A stretch of 64,000 bases of DNA. Source: Alphaproteobacteria bacterium (GTDB lineage: Bacteria; Pseudomonadota; Alphaproteobacteria; Rhizobiales; Xanthobacteraceae). Under the pieces are notes generated by a model. That model made no database searches and was not told the origin of the DNA. It saw only the letters and a list, made by a program, of their open reading frames with translations. A program made the translations under genes and the position numbers. The stretch lies in contig VAZV01000141.1 of assembly GCA_005884765.1 (NCBI GenBank), positions 1-64,000 of the forward strand. Reading direction: 5' to 3'. How positions within the stretch are numbered: the first letter of the stretch is position 1; the number at the start of each line of letters is the position of its first letter. This document shows positions 43,302-51,982 of the stretch, one piece after another.

Positions 43302-44339
43302 ATGCGCACATTCCGAGGCGGCCTTTCGATCGGGCTCGCGGTCGCTGTTCTGGTCGGGGCTGCCGCCATCACCTATGAGCGCTACGACACGCGCACGTTG
43401 AAGCGGACGATCCGGCGCGGCGAAGTCTTCTGCGGCGTCAACACCGGCCTGCCCGGCTTCTCGATCCCCGATGACAAGGGCAACTGGACCGGCTTCGATG
43501 TCGATTTCTGCCGCGCGGTCGCGGCCGCCATCTTCGACGATCCGAAGCGGGCGAAGTTCATCCCGCTTGATGCCAACGAACGCTTCAAGGAATTGCAGAG
43601 CCGCAAGGTCGACATCCTGTCCCGCAATTCGACCTGGAGCATGTCGCGCGAGGAAAATTACGATCTCTATTTCCCGGCGGTGGCCTATTACGACGGCCAG
43701 GGCTTCATGCTGCCGCGCGCGCGCAACATCGATTCCGCGCTCGATCTCAACAACAGCAAGATATGCGTGCAAGAGGCGACGACGACGCAGCTCAATCTCG
43801 CCGACTACTTCCGCGCCAACAACATGAAATTCGAGGAGATGAAGTTTGCCAAGCTGGACGAGGTCTTCAAGGCCTATGAGTCCGGCAAATGCGACACCTT
43901 CACCGCCGACGTCTCCCAGCTCTACGCGTTGCGGCTGAACCTTTCAAAACCCGACGATCACGTCATCCTGCCCGACGTCATCTCCAAGGAGCCGCTGGCG
44001 CCGGTGGTGCGCCAGCGCGACGACGACTGGATGATGATCGTGAAATGGACGCTGTATGCGATGATCAATGCCGAGGAGCTCGGCGTCACCTCGCAGAACA
44101 TCGACGAGGCGCTGAAATCGAAGAAGCCCGACGTGATGCGGCTGGTCGGCACCGCAGGCAGCTATGGCGAGGATCTTGGGCTGACCAAGGACTGGGCTGT
44201 GCGCATCATCCGCCATGTCGGCAATTATGGCGAGGTCTACGACCGCAACGTCGGCGCAGGCTCGAAGCTCCACATCCCCCGCGGCCTCAACCAGCTCTGG
44301 AGCGCCGGCGGCATCCAGTACGCCCCACCGATCCGGTAG
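43302..44339 (+). CDS. General amino-acid ABC transporter binding protein (AapJ-like)
   Basis: 345 residues, with a signal/anchor (GGLSIGLAVAVLVGAAAI) and the AapJ-type sequence RGEVFCGVNTGLPGFSIPDDKGNWTGFD, split by the conserved Cys. Further hallmarks are DFCRAVAAAIF, LSRNSTWSMSRE and KICVQEATTTQLNLADYF. It is a type II periplasmic amino-acid-binding protein. No permease or ATPase genes follow; a palindromic repeat separates it from the converging acyl-CoA dehydrogenase. The usual aapQMP partners may be elsewhere, so the symbol is left out. Confidence 0.88.
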   Translation: MRTFRGGLSIGLAVAVLVGAAAITYERYDTRTLKRTIRRGEVFCGVNTGLPGFSIPDDKGNWTGFDVDFCRAVAAAIFDDPKRAKFIPLDANERFKELQSRKVDILSRNSTWSMSREENYDLYFPAVAYYDGQGFMLPRARNIDSALDLNNSKICVQEATTTQLNLADYFRANNMKFEEMKFAKLDEVFKAYESGKCDTFTADVSQLYALRLNLSKPDDHVILPDVISKEPLAPVVRQRDDDWMMIVKWTLYAMINAEELGVTSQNIDEALKSKKPDVMRLVGTAGSYGEDLGLTKDWAVRIIRHVGNYGEVYDRNVGAGSKLHIPRGLNQLWSAGGIQYAPPIR

Positions 44340-44368
44340 GGCTCTGCAAACTCGCCGTACACACAAGT

Positions 44369-44471
44369 CGTCATCACCCGCGAAAGCGGGTGATCCAGTA
44401 CGCTGCGGCTTCACGGTTCAATCACATCTGTCTCTGGAATACTGGATCGCCCGGTCAAGCCGGGCGATGAC
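44369..44471. repeat. Palindromic repeat, CGTCATCACCCGCGAAAGCGGGTGAT family
   Basis: The left hairpin CACCCGCGAAAGCGGGTG and the right CGCCCGGTCAAGCCGGGCG lie inside outer arms CGTCAT.../...ATGACA with ATCCAGTA / TACTGGAT in inverse orientation. It is a diverged relative of the CATGCCCGGGC elements and lies between convergent genes. Confidence 0.82.
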
Positions 44472-44503
44472 ATCCACTTATGATGCTGTCGGCGCACGTA
44501 GTC

Positions 44504-45643
44504 TCAATAATTCTTCATCCGCGCCAACTGGTCGGCGTGGAAATTGGCGTCGCCGAACAACTCCTGGCACACCCGCGCACGCTTCATGAAGAAGCCGATA
44601 TCGAACTGGTCGGTCATGCCCATGCCGCCGTGCATTTGCACGCCCTCCTGCACCGCAAGCGTCGCGGTCGAGCCCGCGCGGGCTTTGGCGACCGCGACAG
44701 CCGCGCCGGCGCCGTCAACATTGGCATCCAGCGTCTGCAATGCCTTCAATACTGCGGCGCGGGTGATCTCGATCTCGATGTAGAGCTGGGCGGCGCGATG
44801 CTGCAGCGCCTGGAATTCACCGATCGCCTTGCCGAACTGCTTGCGCTCCTTGAGATAGTTCACGGTGCGTCCGAACACCTCTTCGCTCAAGCCGACCATT
44901 TCCGAGGCGACGGCGCCGCGGCCGATATTGAGAACGCCTTCCAGGAGGTGATATCCCTGGTCGACTTCGCCGAGCACATGATCGGCATTGACCTCGACAT
45001 TGTCGAAGTTGATGCGCGCCGCGTTGTGCGAGTCCACCATCGCGGTGCGCTCGGTCGCGACGCCCTTGGCCTTGGGATCGACCAGGAACAGCGTCAGCCC
45101 GTCGCGCTCGCCGGGGCCGCCCGCGCTGCGCGCCGCCACGATCAGAAGATCGGCCGTGTGGCCGTCGACCACAAAGGCCTTGGCGCCATTGAGCTTGAAG
45201 CCGTTGCCGGATCGCTTGGCCTGCAGGCCGGTTTGCAGCGGGCGATGCTTGGCGCCCTCGTCGACCGCGAATGCTGCCAGCAGCGAGCCGTCGGAAATCT
45301 TCGGCAGATGCTGAGATTTTTGCGCGGTGCTGCCGCCCCGCGACAGCGCGGACGCCGCAACAATCGCCGTCGACAGGAACGGCGACGGCATCAGCGTGCG
45401 GCCAATCTCTTCCATCACCACGCCGGCCTCGACGCAGCCAAGCGCGCTGCCGCCAAAATCCTCCGGCACCAATAATCCCGTAAAACCCATCTCGGCAAAC
45501 GCCTTCCAGAGCTCGCGGGAAAATCCGGTGGCGTCCTTGCTGTCGCGCAGCTGCCGCAGATGCGATACCGGCGCTTTGTCGCTGATGAGGCCGCGCGCGC
45601 TGTCGCGCAGCATGGATTGTTCTTCGGTGAGGATGAGGGCCAT
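44504..45643 (-). CDS. Acyl-CoA dehydrogenase, second (small-type) subunit
   Basis: 379 residues from the ATG at 45643 (MALILTEEQSMLRDSARGL). The frame is open upstream into a repeat. The ACAD fold is evident: helical N-domain, VPEDFGGSALG, beta-domain NGAKAFVVDG and C-terminal MHGGMGMTDQFDIGF. The usual active-site EG(T/G)xE segment present in the upstream partner is not visible here. Together with the 394-residue gene upstream this fits heteromeric acyl-CoA dehydrogenases in which only one subunit type is catalytic. The two genes are separated by 150 bases holding a palindromic repeat. Substrate unknown. Confidence 0.88.
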   Translation of the reverse strand: MALILTEEQSMLRDSARGLISDKAPVSHLRQLRDSKDATGFSRELWKAFAEMGFTGLLVPEDFGGSALGCVEAGVVMEEIGRTLMPSPFLSTAIVAASALSRGGSTAQKSQHLPKISDGSLLAAFAVDEGAKHRPLQTGLQAKRSGNGFKLNGAKAFVVDGHTADLLIVAARSAGGPGERDGLTLFLVDPKAKGVATERTAMVDSHNAARINFDNVEVNADHVLGEVDQGYHLLEGVLNIGRGAVASEMVGLSEEVFGRTVNYLKERKQFGKAIGEFQALQHRAAQLYIEIEITRAAVLKALQTLDANVDGAGAAVAVAKARAGSTATLAVQEGVQMHGGMGMTDQFDIGFFMKRARVCQELFGDANFHADQLARMKNY

Positions 45644-45697
45644 GGGGGCAGGTTCCGGTAGCGCTAGTGTTAATCGACTGACTGAGCTAGTTGAAGT

Positions 45698-45783
45698 CGT
45701 CATGCCCGGGCTTGACCCGGGCATCCACGTTCTTGGTCAAGAAAAGAAAGACGTGGATGGCCGGGACAAGCCCGGCCATGACG
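45698..45783. repeat. Palindromic repeat, CGTCATGCCCGGGCTTGACCCGGG family, between acyl-CoA dehydrogenase genes
   Basis: The arms CGTCATGCCCGGGCTTGACC and CAAGCCCGGCCATGACG flank GCATCCACGTT ... GACGTGGATGG. It is nearly identical to 8963-9053 apart from the loop. It lies inside what should be a single transcription unit. Confidence 0.88.
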
Positions 45784-45793
45784 GTGTGAGAAA

Positions 45794-46978
45794 TTAGCCC
45801 CCCGGCAAATCGAGAATGCGTTTTGCCACGATGCCGAGCATCACTTCTGAGGTGCCGCCCTCGATCGAGTTGGCCTTGGTACGCAGCCAGGCGCGCGGCC
45901 GGGCGCCGCCTTTCGAGCGTTCGCTTTCCCATTCCAGCGCGTCGATACCGCCCGCCGACATCAGGATTTCGTAACGGCGCTTGTTGAGCTCGGTGCCGTA
46001 ATACTTCATCGCCGAGGAAAACGCCGGATGCGATTGGCCCGCCTTGGCCAGATCGACCGCGCGCTCGGCAGCGGCGGCGAGCGCCGCCTCATCGATCTCG
46101 AAGGCCGCGATCTGGCCACGCAGTATCGGGTCCTCGAGCCGGCCCTGCTCGTCGTGGCCTACAGAGTCGGCGGCGACCTGGCCGAGCGGCCGGCCGACGC
46201 CGCGCTCGCCCATGCCGGAGATCATCGCCCGCTCGTGCTGCAACAAGTATTTCGCGACATCCCAGCCGCGGTTGACGGTGCCGACCACATGCGACTTCGG
46301 CACGCGGACGTTGTCGAAGAAGGTTTCGCAGAACGGCGAGCGGCCGGAGATCAGGAGGATCGGCTTGGTCGAGACGCCCTTTGAGGCCATGTCGAACAGG
46401 ATAAAGCTGATGCCATCATGCTTCTTGGCCTTGGGGTCGGTGCGCACCAGGCAAAAAATCCAGTCCGCGTAGTTCGCATACGAGGTCCAGACCTTCTGGC
46501 CGTTGATGATGAAATCGCCGCCGTCGGTTTCGGCGCGGGTTTGCAGCGATGCGAGGTCGGAGCCCGCATTCGGCTCCGAATAGCCCTGGCACCAGCGAAT
46601 GAGGCCAGCGGTGATCTTCGGCAGATGCTCTTTCTTCTGCGCCTCGGTGCCGTATTTCAAAAGCGCCGGCCCGAGCATGGAGATGCCGAACGAAGCGAGC
46701 GGCGCCCGCGCGCCGATCGCCGCCATCTCCTGGCGCACGATCTTGGCTTCCTCGCCATCAAGTCCGCCGCCGCCATATTCCTGCGGCCAATGCGGCACCG
46801 TCCAGCCTTTGTCACGCATGCGCTCGAACCAGACGCGCTGCGCCTCGGAGGAGAACCTTGCGTTGCGGCCGCCCCAGAACGTGTCTTCTTCCGAAGTCAT
46901 GGGCTTGCGCATTTCCGGCGGGCAATTGGCCTCCAGCCAGGCGCGGGTTTCGCGGCGAAACTTTTCCAGATCGGACAT
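45794..46978 (-). CDS. Acyl-CoA dehydrogenase, catalytic (large-type) subunit
   Basis: 394 residues from the ATG at 46978 (MSDLEKFRRETRAWLEANCP). Typical ACAD motifs: VPHWPQEYGGGGLDGEE, WCQGYSEPNAGSDLASLQT (FAD/substrate contact), FIINGQKVWTSYANYADW and the C-terminal SIEGGTSEVMLGIVAKRIL, whose Glu is the candidate catalytic base. The frame is open to 47233 but that part has no ACAD features. It is the first gene of the pair and probably forms a heteromeric enzyme with the 379-residue protein. The family is like PimC-type dehydrogenases; the substrate cannot be set. Confidence 0.9.
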   Translation of the reverse strand: MSDLEKFRRETRAWLEANCPPEMRKPMTSEEDTFWGGRNARFSSEAQRVWFERMRDKGWTVPHWPQEYGGGGLDGEEAKIVRQEMAAIGARAPLASFGISMLGPALLKYGTEAQKKEHLPKITAGLIRWCQGYSEPNAGSDLASLQTRAETDGGDFIINGQKVWTSYANYADWIFCLVRTDPKAKKHDGISFILFDMASKGVSTKPILLISGRSPFCETFFDNVRVPKSHVVGTVNRGWDVAKYLLQHERAMISGMGERGVGRPLGQVAADSVGHDEQGRLEDPILRGQIAAFEIDEAALAAAAERAVDLAKAGQSHPAFSSAMKYYGTELNKRRYEILMSAGGIDALEWESERSKGGARPRAWLRTKANSIEGGTSEVMLGIVAKRILDLPGG

Positions 46979-47139
46979 GACGCGTTTCCATTGTAAAGAT
47001 CGTTGCATCGACCATAGCCCGTGGGAAACGGAATTCAATACGTCTGGCGGCCGCGCCATGCGGCGGTAGCGGTGGCCTCGGCGCGCGATCGGGTGTATCG
47101 CCTTGAGCCGTAACACTTGAAAGAACAGAGGAAACGGAA

Positions 47140-47685
47140 ATGCGCCTGAAGTTACTTTCGCCTGGCGAAATGAGCGCGGACCAAAAACAAACCTACGACG
47201 AGGCGATCGCCGGCAAGCGTGGCGCGCCGCCACCGCCGATGATGGCCTGGCTCAATAGCCCGGAAATGGCGCGGCATGCCACGCGTCTCGGCGGTTTCCT
47301 GCGCTTTGATACGATATTCCCGGCGAAGCTTTCGGAGATCGCAATCCTGGTCACGGCGCGGCACTGGACCTCGCATTACGAATGGTACGCGCATAAGCGG
47401 CTGGCGCTGAAGGCCGGCCTCGATCCCACCATCATCGACGACATCCGCGACCGCCGCACGCCCCAATTCGACGATCCCAAGGCGAAGATGATCTACGATG
47501 TCGCCAAGTCGCTGCATGAAGGCCACGGCGTCGCCAAGCGCCTGTACGACGAGGCGGTGAACGTGCTGAGCGAACGCGGCATTGTCGAGGTCATCGGCCT
47601 GTGCGGCTATTACACGATGGTGTCGATGACGCTGAACACCTTTGAGTTCGGCTTGCCGGAAGGGCAAATATCCGAGCTTGCGTGA
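47140..47685 (+). CDS. Carboxymuconolactone-decarboxylase-family protein
   Basis: 181 residues, mostly helical. The CMD core is visible as LSEIAILVTARHWTSHYEWYAHKRLAL, and it has a second helical repeat (IVEVIGLCGYYTMVSMTLNTF). The CxxC of AhpD-type peroxidases is absent; the W-(S/T)-x-x-E-x-x-x-H pattern instead matches the decarboxylase-like branch. Role: probably a small-molecule decarboxylase or isomerase in the cytoplasm. It is divergent from the acyl-CoA dehydrogenases (161-base gap with no recognised motif) and upstream of a VOC-family gene, with a repeat between. Confidence 0.85.
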   Translation: MRLKLLSPGEMSADQKQTYDEAIAGKRGAPPPPMMAWLNSPEMARHATRLGGFLRFDTIFPAKLSEIAILVTARHWTSHYEWYAHKRLALKAGLDPTIIDDIRDRRTPQFDDPKAKMIYDVAKSLHEGHGVAKRLYDEAVNVLSERGIVEVIGLCGYYTMVSMTLNTFEFGLPEGQISELA

Positions 47686-47721
47686 CTTTCCGAAACTCAG
47701 GGTTTCGCGGCGAGTGGTTCT

Positions 47722-47813
47722 TGTAGGGTAGCCAAAGCGAAGCGTGCCCACCATCTAAAGCCGGACTGTTCGTTCGGTGGGCACGGCGCGTGCGCGCCTT
47801 TGCCCGCCCTACG
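47722..47813. repeat. Palindromic repeat, GTAGGGTAGCC / GCCCGCCCTACG type
   Basis: The left arm TGTAGGGTAGCCAAAGCG and the right arm CGCCTTTGCCCGCCCTACG are inverted copies, with inner GTGCCCACC / GGTGGGCAC arms. It is related to 4944-5040. It fills the gap between the CMD and VOC genes. Confidence 0.8.
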
Positions 47814-47835
47814 GCTCATTTGAATGGAGCACTGC

Positions 47836-48330
47836 ATGCCCAACAATCCACCCGTCATTGCCGGTACAAGAATCGGGCATGTTCATCTCAAGGTCGCCGA
47901 TCTCGACCGCGCGCTTGGGTTTTATTGCGGCGTGCTCGGCTTCGAGCTGACACAACGGCTCAGCTCGGGTGCGGCGTTCATTTCGGCCGGCGGCTATCAC
48001 CACCACATTGGGCTCAACACCTGGGAGAGCAAAGGCGGCCGTCCGCCGCCGCCCGGCACCACTGGATTGTTTCACACCGCGATCCTTTATCCGACCCGCG
48101 CCTCGCTGGCGGACGCGCTGCATCGCGTCATCAGCGCCGGGATCGAGCTCGACGGCGCCAGTGACCACGGCGTCAGCGAGGCGCTCTATCTGCGCGATCC
48201 CGACGAAAATGGCGTCGAGCTCTACTGGGACCGCCCCGGGGAGCAATGGCCGCGCACGCCGGATGGCAAGCTCGCGATGTTCACGAAGCGGCTCGACCTT
48301 GAGGATTTGTTGCGGCAGCGAGAAGCGTGA
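47836..48330 (+). CDS. VOC-family (glyoxalase/extradiol dioxygenase-like) protein
   Basis: 164 residues from the ATG at 47836, chosen for GGAG six bases upstream (an ATG at 47824 is also in frame). The vicinal-oxygen-chelate pattern is clear: IGHVHLKVADLDRALGFYCGVLGF, with metal ligand His in the first repeat, GLFHTAILYP (second His) and YLRDPDENGVELYWDRP (Glu). It resembles CatE-type catechol-2,3-dioxygenase/glyoxalase proteins. The exact substrate is unknown. It ends at a repeat. Confidence 0.85.
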   Translation: MPNNPPVIAGTRIGHVHLKVADLDRALGFYCGVLGFELTQRLSSGAAFISAGGYHHHIGLNTWESKGGRPPPPGTTGLFHTAILYPTRASLADALHRVISAGIELDGASDHGVSEALYLRDPDENGVELYWDRPGEQWPRTPDGKLAMFTKRLDLEDLLRQREA

Positions 48331-48336
48331 TCCTGT

Positions 48337-48456
48337 CGTCATTGCGAGGAGCCAACGGGTCGCGCGAATGCGCGCCCGATGACAGGGCTCCGCGACGAAG
48401 CAATCCGGTCTTTTTCCCGGCTAAGCTGGATTGCTTCGCTGCGCTCGCAATGACGG
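48337..48456. repeat. Palindromic repeat, CATTGCGAGGAGC...AAGCAATCC family, with internal insertion
   Basis: The outer arms GTCATTGCGAGGAGC and GCTCGCAATGACGG, and the inner CGACGAAGCAATCC / GGATTGCTTCGCTGCG, match the 7416-7485 element. About 40 extra bases (AACGGGTCGCGCGAATGCGCGC...) interrupt the left arm. The element overlaps the last 11 codons of the converging MFS gene. Confidence 0.82.
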
Positions 48457-49665
48457 TTGCAGCATGATCAGCACGGCGGCGGTTAGCTCCAGTGCGATGC
48501 ACCCGTAAAACGGCAGCGAATAGCTCCCGGATACATCGCGCAGCAGGCCAATGACGCCGGGGCCGAACGCATAGGTGACCTGGTTGATCGCCGTGATCAG
48601 GCTGATCAAGACGCCGAACGAGCGCGGATCGAACTCGCGCTGCACGATCAGGGACGGCAGCGTGATCAGATTGCCGACGGAAAACCCGAACAGCGCGCAG
48701 GCTGCGATGAGCAGCGTATCGTTGCGTGAATTGATGAGGATCAAGAGCGCCACCGCCTGGCTTGCGAACGAGATCGCGGAGGCCAGCCGCTGGTTGAGCC
48801 GGTCGATCACGGTCGAGAACAGCACACGTCCGGCCATCGCCATCGCCGTCAGTAGCGCGACCGCGGTTGCCGCGTGCTGGCGGCCGATCACCGGATCGAG
48901 GAATGCGATCAGGTGGACGATGAAACCCACTTGTGCAAACAGCACCAGCGCGAATGCAATCGATACACTCAGGAATGCGACGTCACGCAGGGCCAGCGCC
49001 CGCACCTTTGACGCGGGCAACGCTTCCGTTGCGGCCAGCTCCGCCACCGTGCCGCCGCGGGTCGGCGGCCGGCCGACAAAAACAACAACGATGGGGATCG
49101 TCAGCACGAGCATCGTCACCGCCGCAACGATCATCGCGCTGGAAAATCCGAAGCTGCCGATGGCAGCCACCAATAGCGGCACGCCGACGATGCCGCCGAA
49201 GCTCGCGCCGTTGAGCGCCAGGCTGATCGCCATGCCGCGCTTCTGATCGAACCAAAGGCCGAGCGTATTGGTGATGATGGCAAGGCTGGTGCCGGCCCAG
49301 CCGAATGCGAGCAGCGCGTCGGCGAGGTAGAGCTGCCAGGGTGCGGTGACCTGGCCGAACATGACGGCGGCCGCGGCCGTTGCCGATATGCCGCCGAGCA
49401 GGCAGTTGCGCGGACCGAAGGCCCGCACCGCTTCGTTGACAAAGGCGACGATCAGCGCGCCGAACAGATAGAAGAACGTCGTTCCTGACGAGATCAGCGA
49501 CGCCGGCCAGCCGTGCAGGCGGTGCAATTCGGCGACGTAGACGCTTTGGCCGTAGAAGCCGAACCCCCAGCCGAACGTCGCCACCAGGAAACAGACCGCA
49601 ACGATGCGCCAGCCGCCGTAGCGGACGGACGTTTCATCGATCGTCGTATGGATGGATGCGTCCAT
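48421..49665 (-). CDS. MFS transporter (monocarboxylate/oxalate-type)
   Basis: 414 residues with 12 predicted helices. The first helix WRIVAVCFLVATFGWGFGFYG and the topology resemble the OFA/MCT-like MFS group that takes up organic acids. The loop 2-3 motif is weak (NEAVRAFGPRNCLLGG). The last 11 residues (PSLRAQRSNPA) are encoded by a palindromic repeat at 48337-48456, so the C-terminus was extended or replaced. It is on the minus strand, 84 bases downstream of a second MFS gene; they may be co-transcribed in reverse order. Substrate unknown. Confidence 0.88.
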   Translation of the reverse strand: MDASIHTTIDETSVRYGGWRIVAVCFLVATFGWGFGFYGQSVYVAELHRLHGWPASLISSGTTFFYLFGALIVAFVNEAVRAFGPRNCLLGGISATAAAAVMFGQVTAPWQLYLADALLAFGWAGTSLAIITNTLGLWFDQKRGMAISLALNGASFGGIVGVPLLVAAIGSFGFSSAMIVAAVTMLVLTIPIVVVFVGRPPTRGGTVAELAATEALPASKVRALALRDVAFLSVSIAFALVLFAQVGFIVHLIAFLDPVIGRQHAATAVALLTAMAMAGRVLFSTVIDRLNQRLASAISFASQAVALLILINSRNDTLLIAACALFGFSVGNLITLPSLIVQREFDPRSFGVLISLITAINQVTYAFGPGVIGLLRDVSGSYSLPFYGCIALELTAAVLIMLQPSLRAQRSNPA

Positions 49666-49749
49666 GCAGGCGGGATTCTAACAGGCAGGGTATCGCAAAA
49701 GCTTCGATCGTTGCCGAAGTATCCTTCCGGTCATGCTTCACCGGATCGA

Positions 49750-50994
49750 TCAAATGCCATGGTCGGGAAATTCGTCCACCGCCGGCAAGCTGGCGCGCCG
49801 TTTGGCGAACGATGCTAACGACAGCACGGCGAGCCCCAACAGCACCGGGGGAAACACCACCATGTTGACCGCCGACCAGCCATAATTCGCCAGCAACTGG
49901 CCCGATGCGAACGATCCGACCGCCATCATCCCGAACACCAGGAAATCGTTGAAAGCCTGCACCTTGTTGCGCTCCTGCGGCAGATGCGTTTCCAAGACCA
50001 GCGCGGAAGCGCCGACAAAGCCGAAATTCCAACCCACCCCGAGCACCATCAGGGTTGCCCAAAAATGCACCGCGGTTGTTCCCGACAGGCCGATCGTAGC
50101 GCCGACCGCCTCCAGCGACAGCCCAACGGCGACGATGCGAGGTGCGCCAAAACGCGCAATCAGCGCGCCGGTAAAGAAGCTCGGCCCATACATCGCGACG
50201 ATGTGCCATTGAATGCCGAAATTGGAATCGCTGACGGAAAGCCCGCACATCTTCATCGCCAGCGGCGCCGAAGTCATGACCAGGTTCATCATCGGATAGG
50301 CGATGACGCCGCATAGCGCGGCTGCGATGAAGCGCGGCTGCCGCGCGATCTCAAACAGCGGGCGACCGCCGTGCAGATCGGACGCCGCGGGCTTGGGCGC
50401 GTCGATGCCGGACACCACGACCATCGCCACCAGCGCAACGGCCGCCTGCACCACGAAGCTGAATGCGAACAGATAAGGCGACCAGACATCCATCGTCCAT
50501 TGCACGAGCTGCGGACCGAGCACGCCCGCGAACACGCCGCCCGCCATCACCCATGACACGGCCTTCGGCCGATACGCGACACTGGCGCCGTCGGCCGCAG
50601 CAAAGCGATAGGATTGCGACACCGCGCCATAGAGGCCGCCGAGGAAGGTCGCGCCGCAGAACAGCCAAAAAGAAGCATGCAGGATGGCAAACGATCCGAG
50701 CAACCCGGTCAGCATCCCGCAGCCGGTGCCGATGATGAAGGCGGTGCGGCGGCCATAGGTGCGCGAGATCGCGCCGGTTGGCAACGTTCCGCTGGCCAAG
50801 CCCAGCACATACATCGAGAGCGGCACGGTCGCGAGCGAGATGCTGGGCGCCAGTGTTGCGCCGACGATCGAGCCGGTGGCGAAAATCACCGCCGAGTTCG
50901 CGCCGGTAAGCGCCTGCGCCGCCGCAAGCCGCACGACATTGGATCGCACGCGGGAATCGTCTGCGATTTCGCAGGTATCAGTCACGTCGATCAT
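49750..50994 (-). CDS. MFS transporter
   Basis: 414 residues from the ATG at 50994, preceded by GGCGGAAG; a GTG at 51000 is possible. Twelve hydrophobic helices are visible. The loop 2-3 motif is GAISRTYGRRTAFIIG, and GGLYGAVSQSYRFAAAD marks the helix 4-5 region. It resembles the family of uncharacterised alphaproteobacterial MFS permeases. The location downstream of the DUF938 gene on the same strand and upstream of another MFS gene gives no substrate clue. Confidence 0.88.
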   Translation of the reverse strand: MIDVTDTCEIADDSRVRSNVVRLAAAQALTGANSAVIFATGSIVGATLAPSISLATVPLSMYVLGLASGTLPTGAISRTYGRRTAFIIGTGCGMLTGLLGSFAILHASFWLFCGATFLGGLYGAVSQSYRFAAADGASVAYRPKAVSWVMAGGVFAGVLGPQLVQWTMDVWSPYLFAFSFVVQAAVALVAMVVVSGIDAPKPAASDLHGGRPLFEIARQPRFIAAALCGVIAYPMMNLVMTSAPLAMKMCGLSVSDSNFGIQWHIVAMYGPSFFTGALIARFGAPRIVAVGLSLEAVGATIGLSGTTAVHFWATLMVLGVGWNFGFVGASALVLETHLPQERNKVQAFNDFLVFGMMAVGSFASGQLLANYGWSAVNMVVFPPVLLGLAVLSLASFAKRRASLPAVDEFPDHGI

Positions 50995-51105
50995 CGGCAC
51001 TTCCGCCCGCGAGCCCCATCGGGCTTATTGATTCGCCGCACTATGAAGAGATCACGCGCGTCGATCAACCAGCGCAAGCGGGCGCGGGCTATGCGCTCAG
51101 GTCAT

Positions 51106-51786
51106 CTATATTTTCGATCGTTCGAAGATCAGGATGAGGTTATTGGCGGGCATTTCCACGATCTCGCACAATGCCAGCCCGGCGCGCTCAGCCAGCTTCT
51201 CGAGATCGGCGATATCGCGCACGCCCCATTCGCCATCCTGCGCGCGCAGGCTCGTGTCGAACACGGCATTGCTGAGCGCGGTGTGCTTGCCGTCGCGCTT
51301 GAACGGGCCGTACAAATAAAGCCGACCGCCGGCGCGCAGGTAATTTCCGGCGCCGGCAAATAGACCCTCCGCGACGCGCCACGGCGCGATATGGATGACA
51401 TTGGCGCAGAACACCGCCAGCAGCTTTGCAGGCCCGCTGCCGTCCTGCATCTGGCGGCACCAGGTCGGATCGGACAGATCGATCCGCAGCGGCGGGCGGA
51501 TATTCGGCAGGCCCGCGTGCTTGCGCCATGCTGCGATGCTTTTGAGATGCGCCTCGTTGAGATCGCTCGGCCACCAGACGATGTCGGGCGAGTGACGGGC
51601 GAAATAGACGATATGCTGCCCGGTGCCGCTGCCGGTCTCCACCACGTCGCCGGTTTGACCCACCAGGAATTTCCGCAACACCGCCCAGATCGGTGCATGG
51701 TTGCGGTGGAATGCGGCTGCGTCGAGACGGCCGTCCGCCTCGACCGGCCGGCCATCCTTGCCGAATTCGACGACATATTCAGCCAC
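51106..51786 (-). CDS. DUF938-family SAM-dependent methyltransferase-like protein
   Basis: 226 residues from a GTG at 51786, which has GGAGGGAG upstream; the open frame further upstream lacks family features. The class I methyltransferase motif I appears as VVETGSGTGQHIVYFA, followed by WWPSDLNEAHLKSI and CANVIHIAPW, matching DUF938. The substrate is unknown. It is on the strand opposite to sox, whose first gene starts about 200 bases away in the other direction. Confidence 0.87.
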   Translation of the reverse strand: MAEYVVEFGKDGRPVEADGRLDAAAFHRNHAPIWAVLRKFLVGQTGDVVETGSGTGQHIVYFARHSPDIVWWPSDLNEAHLKSIAAWRKHAGLPNIRPPLRIDLSDPTWCRQMQDGSGPAKLLAVFCANVIHIAPWRVAEGLFAGAGNYLRAGGRLYLYGPFKRDGKHTALSNAVFDTSLRAQDGEWGVRDIADLEKLAERAGLALCEIVEMPANNLILIFERSKI

Positions 51787-51982
51787 GGTCTCCCTCCGTA
51801 GTCTACAGCCGAAGCTTAGCCGGAAAGCCGCAAATGCGGAACAACCAGCCGCTTTTTCGGGTGCGCCGCAAGACTGCATCTGGCCGCATTTTGCTGCGCC
51901 GAACATCCAGATTGCCAGCCGATGGCCTTTGTGCTTTTGACCACCTATATTCGATCACCGAAAGAACGTCCGGGAAAACCCT

